DNA of 24,397 nucleotides from Prevotella sp. UBA3757 (lineage in GTDB: Bacteria; Bacteroidota; Bacteroidia; Bacteroidales; Bacteroidaceae), in NCBI GenBank assembly GCA_002371715.1, contig DFGF01000090.1, positions 1 to 24,397 on the forward strand, written 5' to 3'. Made by a program: the position numbers and the translations under genes. The notes beneath the pieces were generated by a model. The model saw nothing but the letters and a program-made list of their open reading frames with translations, did not search any database and was not told the DNA's origin. Each line of letters starts with the position of its first letter. Position 1 is the stretch's first letter. This document shows, piece by piece, positions 7,304 to 15,416 of this stretch.

Positions 7304-7858
7304 ATGTGGAAATCTATTTCCCAATGGCTGTTATACAAATGTATGGGGTGGACAGCTGACGTGACGGAGGTTCACCCCGACAAGTTTATTATCTGCCTGG
7401 CGCCGCACACCAGCAACTGGGACTTCCTGATTGGACAGTTATACAGCAGGAGCAGGGGCATGAAGAGTAACTTCCTGATGAAGAAAGAGTGGTTCTTCTG
7501 GCCCCTCGGCCCTATATTCCGCAGCATGGGCGGCATACCCGTCTATCGCTCCAAGCACACCAGCATGACCGACAACCTGGCCGAGACAGCCAAGCGGTTG
7601 CCGGTTTTCCAGTTGTGCATCACGCCCGAAGGCACCCGCAAGCGCAACCCCGAGTGGAAGCGCGGCTTCTACTATATAGCCCAGAAGGCCGGCATCCCCA
7701 TCCTGCTGTATGGTGTCGACTACGAGCGCAAGCTCATCCGGTGCACCAAGACCATCGTACCCAATGGCGATATAGAGGCGCAGATGCATGAAATCAAACA
7801 ATATTTCAAGGAATTCAAGGGCCGCTACCCTGAGAACTTTACCATAGGGGAGGACTAA
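7304..7858 (+). CDS. PlsC-like 1-acylglycerol-3-phosphate acyltransferase family protein
   Basis: A 184-aa acyltransferase. It has the HX4D catalytic motif as HTSNWD at residues 35-40 and the substrate-binding EGTRKR at 109-114, separated by a segment (FFWPLGPIFRSMGGIPVYRS) typical of the family. Such enzymes move an acyl group to a lysophospholipid or related acceptor at the inner face of the membrane. It is shorter than classical PlsC (about 240 aa) and belongs with the compact Bacteroidetes members; the exact acceptor cannot be told. The stop is 4 bases before the next gene, so the two are likely translated from one message. Confidence 0.88.
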   Translation: MWKSISQWLLYKCMGWTADVTEVHPDKFIICLAPHTSNWDFLIGQLYSRSRGMKSNFLMKKEWFFWPLGPIFRSMGGIPVYRSKHTSMTDNLAETAKRLPVFQLCITPEGTRKRNPEWKRGFYYIAQKAGIPILLYGVDYERKLIRCTKTIVPNGDIEAQMHEIKQYFKEFKGRYPENFTIGED

Positions 7859-7862
7859 CAAC

Positions 7863-10757
7863 ATGACAATGAAAAAGACACTACTCTACCTGCTGCTCGC
7901 ATCAGCCACACTCCACTGTATCGCACAGACGGCCAAGGATGAAGCAAAGATGGCCGACCGGCTGAAACAGTACTTTCAGAAATACAAGCCGAAAGGCACC
8001 CGACTGGCCCAGCAACCTCGCATGCTGGGCTATGAAGTGGACAACAACCAGAAGACGCTGACCATTACCGCCGACGAGTGGTTTGCCATGCAGGAGTTCA
8101 CTCCCGACATTACCGAGCACATATATAAAAAGGTGAAAAGCGAACTGCCCAAGCCTTACAAGAAATACACCATCAGCATCGTCACCAACGGCCTGACGAT
8201 AGACGAACTCATACCCAACCGCCTGTCGAAGAATGCCGACAAATCGCGGCTCTGGGGCGACATAGACTACGACGGCCAGCCATGGGTCAGGAACGTTTCG
8301 ACACCTTTCCAGCCCACCCACGGACTGCAGAACCGGCACCTCTCGCTCTGGGCCAGCCACGGCCACTACTACGACCAGAAGAGGTCACAATGGCGCTGGC
8401 AGCGTCCGAAGCTCTTCGGCACCACCGAGGACCTGTTTACGCAGACCATCGTCGTGCCCTACCTCATCCCGATGCTCGAACGCGCCGGAGCCAACGTCTT
8501 CACGCCCCGTGAGCGCGACTGGCAGACCGAGGAGGTCATCGTCGACAACGACGGTTCGAAAAGCTACTATATCGAGGTCACCTCTCACGGCAAGTGGCAG
8601 ACCACGCCCCTACCCGGCTTCATGATGCATGCCGGCCACTATCAGGACAACGAGAACCCCTTTGAGGCCGGCACAGCCCGCATGGCCAAGACCACGAGCA
8701 GCAACCACCGCTATTCGGTAGCCACCTACCAGCCGCGTTTCCGCAAGTCGGGGCGCTATGCCGTCTACGTCAGCTACCAGACGCTGGCCAACAGCGTCGA
8801 CGACGCCCTCTATACCGTCTGGCATAAGGGCGAGCGCACGCAGTTTCGCGTCAACCAGCAGATGGGCGGCGGCACATGGGTCTACCTGGGCACCTTCGAG
8901 TTCGACGAGGGCTACAGCGAGTTCAACCGCGTCACGCTGACCAACCAGAGCAGCCACAATGGCGTGGTCACGACGGATGCCGTGCGCTTTGGCGGCGGCA
9001 TGGGCAACATCGAGCGCTTCGGACAGGTCAGCGGCATGCCACGCGCCCTGGAGGGTGCCCGCTACTATGCCCAGTGGGCCGGTATGCCCTACTCCGTCTA
9101 TAGCGGACGACAGGGCACCGACGACTATGCCGACGACATCAACACCCGCTCGTTTATGACCAACTACCTGGGAGGCGGCTCGTGCTACATGCCCACGCTG
9201 GACGGCCGACGGGTGCCCATCGAGCTATCGCTGGCCATCCATAGCGATGCCGGCTACTTCAAGAACGGCAAGGACATCTGGGGGTCGCTGGCCATCTGCA
9301 CCACCAACCACAACGAGGGCAAACTCAACGCCGGCATCTCGCGCATGGCATCGCGAGACCTGGCCGACGCCCTGCTCAGCAACGAGGTGCTCGACCTGAC
9401 ATTCAAATACGGCCGCTGGCACCGCCGCGAACTTTACGACCGCAACTACTCAGAGTCGCGCGTGCCGGAAGTGCCCAGCGCTATCCTGGAAACCATGTCG
9501 CACCAGAGTTTCCCCGATATGCGCTACGGTCAGGACCCCAACTTCCGCTTTACACTGGCCCGCTCCATCTACAAGACGCTGCTGCGCTACGTCAACGACC
9601 AGCACGGCACGTCGTTTGTCGTAGCCCCCCTGGCGCCCGACCACTTCCGTATCGAAATGAAGGGCCGCAACAAGATACGGCTCAGCTGGAATGCCGTCAA
9701 CGACCCCCAGGAACCCACGTCGAAGCCTACTGGCTACCTGGTGTACACGGCCATGGGCGATGCCGACTTCGACAATGGCATGCAGGTCAGGAAGACCAGC
9801 TACGACGTGGAGCTGGAGCCCGGCCAGACCTATCACTTCCGCGTGGCAGCCGTCAACCGTGGCGGCGAGAGTTTCCCCACGGAGGTGCTGTCGGCCTGCT
9901 GTCAGCCCGGAGCCGTCAAAACGGTCATGATTGTCAACGGCTTCCACCGCCTCTCGTCGCCCGCCATCCGCGACAACGACCAGGAGCAGGGCTTCGACCT
10001 CGACGATGACCCTGGCGTGACCTACGGCCCGACGTTCGGCTGGGTAGGTCGCCAGGTGAACTTCGACCGCCAGCAGATGGGCAACGAAAACGGCGGTCTG
10101 GGCTACAGCGGCGACGAGCTGGCCGGACAGCTCATAGCCGGCAACGACTTTAACTACGTGCGCACCCACGCCGAAGCCATCGCCTCGGCCCAGCACTACA
10201 ATATCGTGAGCTGTTCCAGCCAGGCTGTCGAGGCGGGCCAGGTCAGCCTCATACGCTATGATGCCGTCGACCTGCTGCTCGGACTGGAGCGCAACGACGG
10301 CCATAGCCTGAACTACTACAAGAGCTTCAGCACGCCCATGCAGACGGCACTTCAGAAGTTTGTGCAGGGCGGCGGCTCACTACTGGCCAGCGGCGCATAC
10401 ATCGGCACCGACATGGCGGCCGATACCGAACGGCAGTTTCTGGCCGGCACACTCCTGTGCCGCCATGCCGGACGCTCGCAGGCGGCATCGGGACGGGTGA
10501 ACGGCCTGGGCACCACGCTCGACTACTGGCACGAGCTCAACGCATCGCACTATGCTGCCACCTCGGCCGACATCCTGCAGCCCGTCAGCCCGGCCTTCAC
10601 GGCCATGCAGTATGCCGACGGACAGGATGCCGCTATAGCCTGCCGTCAGCCCAGCAAGCGCCTATTCGTGATGGGCTTCCCCTTCGAGTGTATCAAGGAC
10701 GCGCAGAAACGTGCGTCCATCATGCGAGGTATCTTATCATTTTTACTAAATAATTAA
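7863..10757 (+). CDS. Secreted amidase_3-like protein with golvesin-like insert and FN3 domain
   Basis: A 964-aa protein with a signal peptide (residues 1-22). Often labelled 'xanthan lyase' in databases. I see an N-acetylmuramoyl-L-alanine amidase (amidase_3) fold split in two. The first half is at about 160-218 (SLWASHGHYYD, then LIPMLERAGANVFTPRERD). A golvesin/Xly-type beta domain is inserted at about 235-378 (SGRYAVYVSYQT, TWVYLGTFEFDEG, VTTDAVRFGGG). The second half is at about 390-580, with SLAIHSDAG (His460) and AILETMSHQ (Glu543). His166, Glu189, His460 and Glu543 would correspond to the H-E-H-E zinc and catalytic set; Glu189 is the least certain. A fibronectin-III domain (about 595-680) and a Rossmann-like C-terminal domain (about 685-964) follow. 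Peptidoglycan cleavage is inferred. It starts 4 bases after the acyltransferase gene. Confidence 0.85.
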   Translation: MTMKKTLLYLLLASATLHCIAQTAKDEAKMADRLKQYFQKYKPKGTRLAQQPRMLGYEVDNNQKTLTITADEWFAMQEFTPDITEHIYKKVKSELPKPYKKYTISIVTNGLTIDELIPNRLSKNADKSRLWGDIDYDGQPWVRNVSTPFQPTHGLQNRHLSLWASHGHYYDQKRSQWRWQRPKLFGTTEDLFTQTIVVPYLIPMLERAGANVFTPRERDWQTEEVIVDNDGSKSYYIEVTSHGKWQTTPLPGFMMHAGHYQDNENPFEAGTARMAKTTSSNHRYSVATYQPRFRKSGRYAVYVSYQTLANSVDDALYTVWHKGERTQFRVNQQMGGGTWVYLGTFEFDEGYSEFNRVTLTNQSSHNGVVTTDAVRFGGGMGNIERFGQVSGMPRALEGARYYAQWAGMPYSVYSGRQGTDDYADDINTRSFMTNYLGGGSCYMPTLDGRRVPIELSLAIHSDAGYFKNGKDIWGSLAICTTNHNEGKLNAGISRMASRDLADALLSNEVLDLTFKYGRWHRRELYDRNYSESRVPEVPSAILETMSHQSFPDMRYGQDPNFRFTLARSIYKTLLRYVNDQHGTSFVVAPLAPDHFRIEMKGRNKIRLSWNAVNDPQEPTSKPTGYLVYTAMGDADFDNGMQVRKTSYDVELEPGQTYHFRVAAVNRGGESFPTEVLSACCQPGAVKTVMIVNGFHRLSSPAIRDNDQEQGFDLDDDPGVTYGPTFGWVGRQVNFDRQQMGNENGGLGYSGDELAGQLIAGNDFNYVRTHAEAIASAQHYNIVSCSSQAVEAGQVSLIRYDAVDLLLGLERNDGHSLNYYKSFSTPMQTALQKFVQGGGSLLASGAYIGTDMAADTERQFLAGTLLCRHAGRSQAASGRVNGLGTTLDYWHELNASHYAATSADILQPVSPAFTAMQYADGQDAAIACRQPSKRLFVMGFPFECIKDAQKRASIMRGILSFLLNN

Positions 10758-10769
10758 ACCAATAAGACT

Positions 10770-11117
10770 ATGTACAAGATTCAAGCAAACTCATCCGGTA
10801 CCAGGAGTATCGAGATTACCGATGAACATCTGCAAACCATTGACGACTATCAGCTCTTCCGCGACCTGATAGACTCCAACGGCTACGTCGACGAGCAGGT
10901 CCTGGACAAGCTGAAACTCAACATCCGCTCCATGCTGGAGTCAGAGGCCGGCAAGGACAAGCGACTGCTGGACCTCTGCCTGGACGTCGTGTATCACAGC
11001 AACATGAAGGCCTACGGACTGCAACAGCTCGTGCTGCTCTTCATCAACTGGAAGAACCAGGCCAACGAGAACCTCGGCATGACGCGCCGTGCCTTCCAGG
11101 GAACGCCGTTCAATTAA
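10770..11117 (+). CDS. Conserved hypothetical protein (115 aa)
   Basis: A soluble, mainly helical 115-aa protein (MYKIQANSSGTRSIEITDEH and onward) without signal peptide, membrane segment or metal motif. I do not recognise the family. It starts 12 bases after the amidase-like gene with a purine-rich leader (AATAAGACT) and so belongs to the same transcript. Its TAA stop (11115-11117) marks the start of a heptamer array that fills the spacer up to the radical SAM gene. Codon use is like its neighbours. Confidence 0.78.
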   Translation: MYKIQANSSGTRSIEITDEHLQTIDDYQLFRDLIDSNGYVDEQVLDKLKLNIRSMLESEAGKDKRLLDLCLDVVYHSNMKAYGLQQLVLLFINWKNQANENLGMTRRAFQGTPFN

Positions 11118-11164
11118 GTTAAGAATTAAGAGTTAAGAAAAATAGTTAAGAGTCAAGAGTTAAG
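11114..11164. repeat. Heptamer array, GARTTAA type, between stop and next start
   Basis: Degenerate 7-base units (GAATTAA, GAGTTAA, GAGTCAA, GAGTTAA) interrupted by AAAAATA. It begins at the TAA of the 115-aa gene and ends 2 bases before the TTG start of the radical SAM gene, filling the whole spacer. Confidence 0.75.
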
Positions 11165-11166
11165 TA

Positions 11167-13263
11167 TTGGAGTACCGATTAACTGATTTTCTGCCCACGA
11201 CAAAGAAGGAGATGGAACTGCGCGGCTGGGACGAGGCTGACATCATCCTCTTTTCGGCCGATGCCTATGTCGACCATCCCTCCTTTGCCTGTGCCGTCAT
11301 CGGGCGTACGCTCGAGGCGGCAGGCTATCGGGTGGCCATCGTACCGCAACCCGACTGGCACGGCGACTTCCGCGACTTCAAGAAGCTGGGACGCCCACGC
11401 CTGTTCTTTGCCATCTCGCCCGGCAACATGGACTCGATGGTCAACAAGTATACCGCCAACCGCCGACTGCGCTCCGAGGACGCCTACAGTCCTGACGGGC
11501 GTCACGGACTGCGGCCCGACTACCCCACCATCGTCTACTCACAAATCCTGCGCCAGTTCTATCCCGACGTGCTGATTGTGCTGGGTGGCATCGAAGCCTC
11601 GCTACGCCGCTTGTCACACTATGACTACTGGCAGGACAGGGTCCGTCCCTCCATCCTGTGCGATGCGCCTGCCGACATCCTGATCTACGGCATGGGCGAA
11701 AAGCCCATCGTCGAACTGGCCCGGCGAGTAAATGAAGAATTAAGAATTAAGAATGAAGAATTGTCGTGCCAGCGAGAGCAAAGCCAAACTCATTTGAGCT
11801 TTGCCGAGCGCAGCCGACTAATGGGCGAAAGCCAATTTGCTACCTCTTCACTCTTCACTCTTCACTCTTCACTTAAAACGATTCCACAGACGGTCTATCT
11901 GGATAGCGACGTCATACCCACCCCCGACGACATCATGCTGCACAGCCATGAGGAGTGCCTCAGCGACAAGCGTGCCGAGGCCGAGAACTTCCGCTACATT
12001 GAGGAGCAGTCGAACATGATGCATGCCCGACGGCTCATCCAGCCAATTAAGAATACCTGTGTGGTGGTCAATCCGCCCTATCCGCCCATGACCACCGAGG
12101 AACTTGACGCGTCGTTCGACCTGCCCTACACGCGCGTACCACATTTGAAATATAAGGGCAAGCGTATTCCGGCCTACGACATGATTAAGTTCTCGGTCAA
12201 CATCCATCGAGGTTGTTTCGGCGGCTGCGCCTTCTGCACCATCTCGGCCCACCAGGGCAAGTTCATAGCCTGTCGGTCGAAGGAGAGCATTCTGAAGGAG
12301 GTACGTCAGGTCATCCAGATGGACGGCTTCAAGGGCTACCTCTCCGACCTGGGCGGACCGTCAGCCAATATGTACGGCATGCACGGCCGTAACCTGAGCG
12401 CCTGCGAGAAATGCCGCCGACCCAGCTGCATCCACCCGCAGATATGCCCGAACCTGGACACCGACCATTCGCGCCTGCTTGACATCTACCGGGCCGTCGA
12501 TGCATTGCCCGGCATCAAGAAAAGCTTCATAGGCAGTGGCGTACGCTACGACCTGCTGCTCCATCGCAGCAAGGACGAACACGCCAACCAGGCTGCCGAG
12601 GCCTACACGCGCGAACTCATCACCCGACACGTCAGCGGTCGCTTGAAGGTGGCACCAGAGCATACCTCCGACCATGTGCTGCGACTCATGCGCAAGCCGT
12701 CGTTCCAGCAGTTCTACGCATTCAAGCGCCTCTTCGACCGCATCAACCGCGAAGAACACCTCAACCAGCAGATCATCCCCTACTTCATCTCCAGCCACCC
12801 GGGCTGCAGCGAGGCCGACATGGCCGAACTGGCCGTCATCACCAAGCATCTGGACTTCCAGCTCGAGCAAGTGCAGGACTTCACACCGACGCCCATGACC
12901 GTGGCCACCGAGACATGGTATACGGGCTACGACCCCTACACGCTGGAACCTGTCAAGAGCGCCAAGACGCCTGAGGAAAAGCTGGCCCAGCGCCAGTACT
13001 TCTTCTGGTATAAGCCGGAAGAGCGTCGTGGCATCGAGCAGAGCCTGCGCCGCATAGGGCGTCCGGAACTCATCAGCGAGCTATGCCCCTACAGCCCCAA
13101 GGGCAATTTCAAAAGCAATCCCAAAGACAATCCTCGGAATACCAAGAGCAATTCCAAGGACAATTCCCGGAACAATACAAAGAACCATGGTAATCATCGA
13201 ACAGACCAGCATACCCAAGAACCCCGCGAAGAAAAGCGAGGACGGCGTCGTCGTCACCCCTGA
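11167..13263 (+). CDS. YgiQ family radical SAM protein with in-frame repeat insertion
   Basis: A 698-aa UPF0313/YgiQ-type radical SAM enzyme; the reaction is unknown. Seen: the N-terminal TDFLPTTKKEMELRGWDEAD, DAYVDHPSF at 32-40, GGIEASLRRLSHYDYW at 140-155, the 4Fe-4S motif RGCFGGCAFC (Cys350, Cys354, Cys357) and a C-terminal DFTPTPMTVATETWYTG. A further Cys-rich run (CEKCRRPSCIHPQIC, 413-427) is typical of the family. An in-frame TAA at 11161 leaves TTG at 11167 as the likely start; the first ATG would remove the conserved N-terminus. Two oddities: residues about 188-236 are a 147-bp repeat insert, and the last 50 residues are a low-complexity Asn/Lys/Ser tail that overlaps the next gene by 77 bases. 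Confidence 0.93.
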   Translation: MEYRLTDFLPTTKKEMELRGWDEADIILFSADAYVDHPSFACAVIGRTLEAAGYRVAIVPQPDWHGDFRDFKKLGRPRLFFAISPGNMDSMVNKYTANRRLRSEDAYSPDGRHGLRPDYPTIVYSQILRQFYPDVLIVLGGIEASLRRLSHYDYWQDRVRPSILCDAPADILIYGMGEKPIVELARRVNEELRIKNEELSCQREQSQTHLSFAERSRLMGESQFATSSLFTLHSSLKTIPQTVYLDSDVIPTPDDIMLHSHEECLSDKRAEAENFRYIEEQSNMMHARRLIQPIKNTCVVVNPPYPPMTTEELDASFDLPYTRVPHLKYKGKRIPAYDMIKFSVNIHRGCFGGCAFCTISAHQGKFIACRSKESILKEVRQVIQMDGFKGYLSDLGGPSANMYGMHGRNLSACEKCRRPSCIHPQICPNLDTDHSRLLDIYRAVDALPGIKKSFIGSGVRYDLLLHRSKDEHANQAAEAYTRELITRHVSGRLKVAPEHTSDHVLRLMRKPSFQQFYAFKRLFDRINREEHLNQQIIPYFISSHPGCSEADMAELAVITKHLDFQLEQVQDFTPTPMTVATETWYTGYDPYTLEPVKSAKTPEEKLAQRQYFFWYKPEERRGIEQSLRRIGRPELISELCPYSPKGNFKSNPKDNPRNTKSNSKDNSRNNTKNHGNHRTDQHTQEPREEKRGRRRRHP
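11729..11875 (+). mobile_element. In-frame repeat module inside the radical SAM gene
   Basis: About 147 bp (49 codons) that interrupts conserved YgiQ sequence. It starts with a GAATTAA-type heptamer run (11731-11762) and ends with four CTCTTCA units (about 11846-11874), roughly inverted with respect to each other. The core contains a hairpin (GCAAAG pairing with CTTTGC) around CCAAACTCATTTGAG and then CCGAGCG; a similar core occurs at 23019-23045. The reading frame stays open, giving residues such as REQSQTHLSFAERSRLMGES. The boundaries are approximate. Confidence 0.7.
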
Positions 13264-14017
13264 CTTCATAGCCGTCATCGACGGCTCTACATCAAAGTCG
13301 CAGTATCGCCACAGCCTGTTCTCGTCGAACGGTCGCTATGCCATGCTGCTCATCAGCCGTTACATCCGTTGCATGCCCAAGGACTGCAGTTGTGAGGCCT
13401 TTTTGCGCGGGGTGACGGCCTGCGTGCGCAAACACTACCGGAAGTCCATGCTGGCGCGACTGGCCGAGCATCCCGAAGACCGGCTGACAGCCTCGGTCGT
13501 CGTTTTCAGCCGGTTGCGACGCGAGATATGGCTCGTTGGCGACTGCCATGGCCTGCTCATCGCCCCGAACGCCGACGACGCGCCGCTCTACTTCGACAAC
13601 CCCAAGCCCGACGAGGCCGAGCTGGCCCGGATGCGTGCCGACGAGGCCCGTCGGCAATTGGCTGACGGCAAGACCGTTGATGAGCTGTGCCGTGAGGACA
13701 CGGCGCGTCCCGTCATCATTCCCCACATGATTGAGACCATGCGTCAGCAGAACGTCACATACAGCGTTGTCGACGGCTTTCCCATTCCCCGCCAGCACGT
13801 GCGCGTCATTCCCCTCGACTTTCATCCCTGGCAGATTGTGCTGGCTTCCGATGGCTATCCATTCCTATACCCGACCCTTGAAGAGAGCGAAAAAGCCTTG
13901 CTGCAGCAACGCCAGCAAGACCCGCTGAACATCGGCCCCGACTTCCAGGCCACCAAGGCCTTCCATCCGGACTTCAACTCGTTTGACGACCGCTCCTATA
14001 TCAGGTTTGAAGTCTGA
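13187..14017 (+). CDS. PP2C-like (PPM family) phosphatase-related protein
   Basis: A soluble 276-aa protein with spaced motifs of metal-dependent PP2C phosphatases: SEDG at 17-20, FIAVIDGST at 27-35 (Asp32 as metal ligand), ASVVVFSRLRREIWLVGDCHG at 102-122 (Gly118-Asp119) and IVLASDGYP at 217-225 (Asp222). In PPM enzymes these acidic residues hold two Mn/Mg ions for phosphoserine/threonine hydrolysis. Similarity is distant, and the substrate is unknown. The ATG at 13187 lies 77 bases inside the radical SAM gene in another frame; SEDG and the following strand begin soon after it, so a much later start is unlikely. Translational coupling to the upstream gene is probable. The TGA lies in a CTGAGGG heptamer array. 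Confidence 0.7.
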   Translation: MVIIEQTSIPKNPAKKSEDGVVVTPDFIAVIDGSTSKSQYRHSLFSSNGRYAMLLISRYIRCMPKDCSCEAFLRGVTACVRKHYRKSMLARLAEHPEDRLTASVVVFSRLRREIWLVGDCHGLLIAPNADDAPLYFDNPKPDEAELARMRADEARRQLADGKTVDELCREDTARPVIIPHMIETMRQQNVTYSVVDGFPIPRQHVRVIPLDFHPWQIVLASDGYPFLYPTLEESEKALLQQRQQDPLNIGPDFQATKAFHPDFNSFDDRSYIRFEV

Positions 14018-14037
14018 GGGCTGAGGGCTGAGGGCTG
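14014..14037. repeat. Heptamer array, CTGAGGG type, containing a stop codon
   Basis: Three exact CTGAGGG units plus a partial one. The TGA of the PP2C-like gene (14015-14017) is in the first unit. It fills the 23-bp spacer between two convergent genes. Confidence 0.85.
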
Positions 14038-14040
14038 ATG

Positions 14041-15348
14041 CTACAAATCCTGTAGTCTGATGTCGCGTGCCTTGCGCAGGTAGTCACTACGCAGTTCCAT
14101 GGCCTGAACCCATTTGCCAGTAAAGAGTTCGCTAACGTCAAGGTCAATCTTCCAGCATCCCCTCGACTCCAGACGATCCACCATCACGCCAAACGTCAGG
14201 TTGCTGATGTCCTCGGCGGGCATGAACCGCGAGGTCTCACCTTTCTCGTCGCCGCTGATTTCCGTCAGCAGCCTGGCGTCAATCAGTTCGTAGAGCAGGT
14301 CGTTGACAATGCGGATGGGGATGGTCGTCAGCTGGCGCAGCTCCTCGACACTGTACGGACGCTGGCCGTTGGCGAATCGCTGGCAAATCTTGCTCATCAG
14401 CAGCGCGGCCATCAGCAGCTTGTAGCGATGGCTGATCTCGCCCGTGTTGGCATCGTAGTCATAGTAGTCCAGATACTGATTGGTATAGCACAACTCAGCC
14501 CCAAACAGACAGATGGTCCACGATATCTGTACCCAAAGCATGAACAGCGGCAGGGCGGCAAATGAGCCATAAATAGCATTGTAGCTGGACAGAAACAGCT
14601 GCGAATGGATATAGAATATCTGCAGTCCCTGCATGGCGATACCAGCCAGAATGCCGGGCACGATGACGCTTATGGGCCTGACGCGGGTGTTGGGCATAAA
14701 GATATAGAGGCCGATAAACATAGCCGACATGAGCACATAGGGCAAGAGGGCTATGAGCAGGCGTATGAAAGGGCCCAACAGCAGCAGGTCAGGCATGGAG
14801 TCGGCCACGGTGGCCATGAATATCGAGATACCAGACGTGAGGACGATGATGATGGGAAAGAGGAAGAACATGGCCAAGTAGTCGGTAAAGGTCCGGAAGA
14901 TGCTTCTGGGCTTCTTGACCTGCCATATCTCGTTGAAGGCATCCTCGACGTTGCTCACCAGCATGAGTACCGTGTAGAGCATGAATACCAGTCCGACGCC
15001 CAAGAAAACACCGCTCTGCGTGTGGCGCAGGTAACTGTTGACGAAGCCGATGATGATGTCAGCTGCCTGGGGCTGCGACTGGAAGGCATCTCGAAACCAC
15101 ACCTCAATATACTTGTTGTAACCGAAACCACGCGCTATGGCAAAGACGACGGCCAATATGGGCACGATGGCCAGCAGCGTGCTGTAGGTCAGGGCTGCAG
15201 CCTTCTGCATGACGCGCTTGGTGGTAAAGAAACGGATGGCCAGCAGCAGTTTCTTGACCACCTCCAGTAGCAGGTAGCGGACGGGCGACACCTTGTCGGG
15301 GCCTATCTGCCAGATGTCTTTCTCCAAAAAACGTATCAACTGCTTCAT
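14041..15348 (-). CDS. YihY/BrkB family integral membrane protein
   Basis: A 435-aa protein of the YihY/BrkB family (once misnamed RNase BN). Seen: the family signature MQKAAALTYSTLLAIVPILA with the first membrane helix, then further helices at about 120-140 (GVFLGVGLVFMLYTVLML), 165-190, 205-225, 230-250 and 265-300 (YGSFAALPLFMLWVQISWTI), ending in FGAELCYTNQYLDYYD. A cytoplasmic C-terminal region of about 130 residues resembles a winged-helix domain (PYSVEELRQLTTIPIRIVNDLLYELIDARLL). Function of the family is unsettled; transport has been suggested. I take the ATG at 15348 rather than the TTG three codons upstream, which lies in repeat DNA. It lies immediately downstream of rnpB, separated by a heptamer array. 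Confidence 0.92.
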   Translation of the reverse strand: MKQLIRFLEKDIWQIGPDKVSPVRYLLLEVVKKLLLAIRFFTTKRVMQKAAALTYSTLLAIVPILAVVFAIARGFGYNKYIEVWFRDAFQSQPQAADIIIGFVNSYLRHTQSGVFLGVGLVFMLYTVLMLVSNVEDAFNEIWQVKKPRSIFRTFTDYLAMFFLFPIIIVLTSGISIFMATVADSMPDLLLLGPFIRLLIALLPYVLMSAMFIGLYIFMPNTRVRPISVIVPGILAGIAMQGLQIFYIHSQLFLSSYNAIYGSFAALPLFMLWVQISWTICLFGAELCYTNQYLDYYDYDANTGEISHRYKLLMAALLMSKICQRFANGQRPYSVEELRQLTTIPIRIVNDLLYELIDARLLTEISGDEKGETSRFMPAEDISNLTFGVMVDRLESRGCWKIDLDVSELFTGKWVQAMELRSDYLRKARDIRLQDL

Positions 15349-15354
15349 CTTTCT

Positions 15355-15401
15355 CAACTGTCAACTCTCAACTGTCAACTGTCAATTCTCAACTGTCAAC
15401 T
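15355..15401. repeat. Heptamer array, CAACTST type, between rnpB and the YihY gene
   Basis: Six full 7-base units and a partial one (CAACTGT, CAACTCT, CAACTGT, CAACTGT, CAATTCT, CAACTGT). It begins directly after the T-run that ends rnpB and stops 6 bases before the ATG of the membrane-protein gene. Confidence 0.88.
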
Positions 15402-15416
15402 AAAAAAAGCAGCGCC
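15402..15416 (-). terminator. rnpB 3' end: P1 strand followed by T-run
   Basis: The 3' strand of P1 (GGCGCTGC) is followed on the minus strand by seven T residues (15402-15408), the layout of an intrinsic terminator. The other strand of the stem lies some 370 nt away at the 5' end of the RNA, so the stem cannot act locally as in an ordinary hairpin terminator. Confidence 0.5.

Noticed and set aside
9450..10304. 284-codon minus-strand frame
   Set aside because: Opposite the amidase-like gene; no start context or domain, and a Val/Ala-rich composition typical of antisense reading.
15355..15401. CRISPR array
   Set aside because: This and the other arrays are head-to-tail words of 7-8 bases without spacers, and no cas gene is present.
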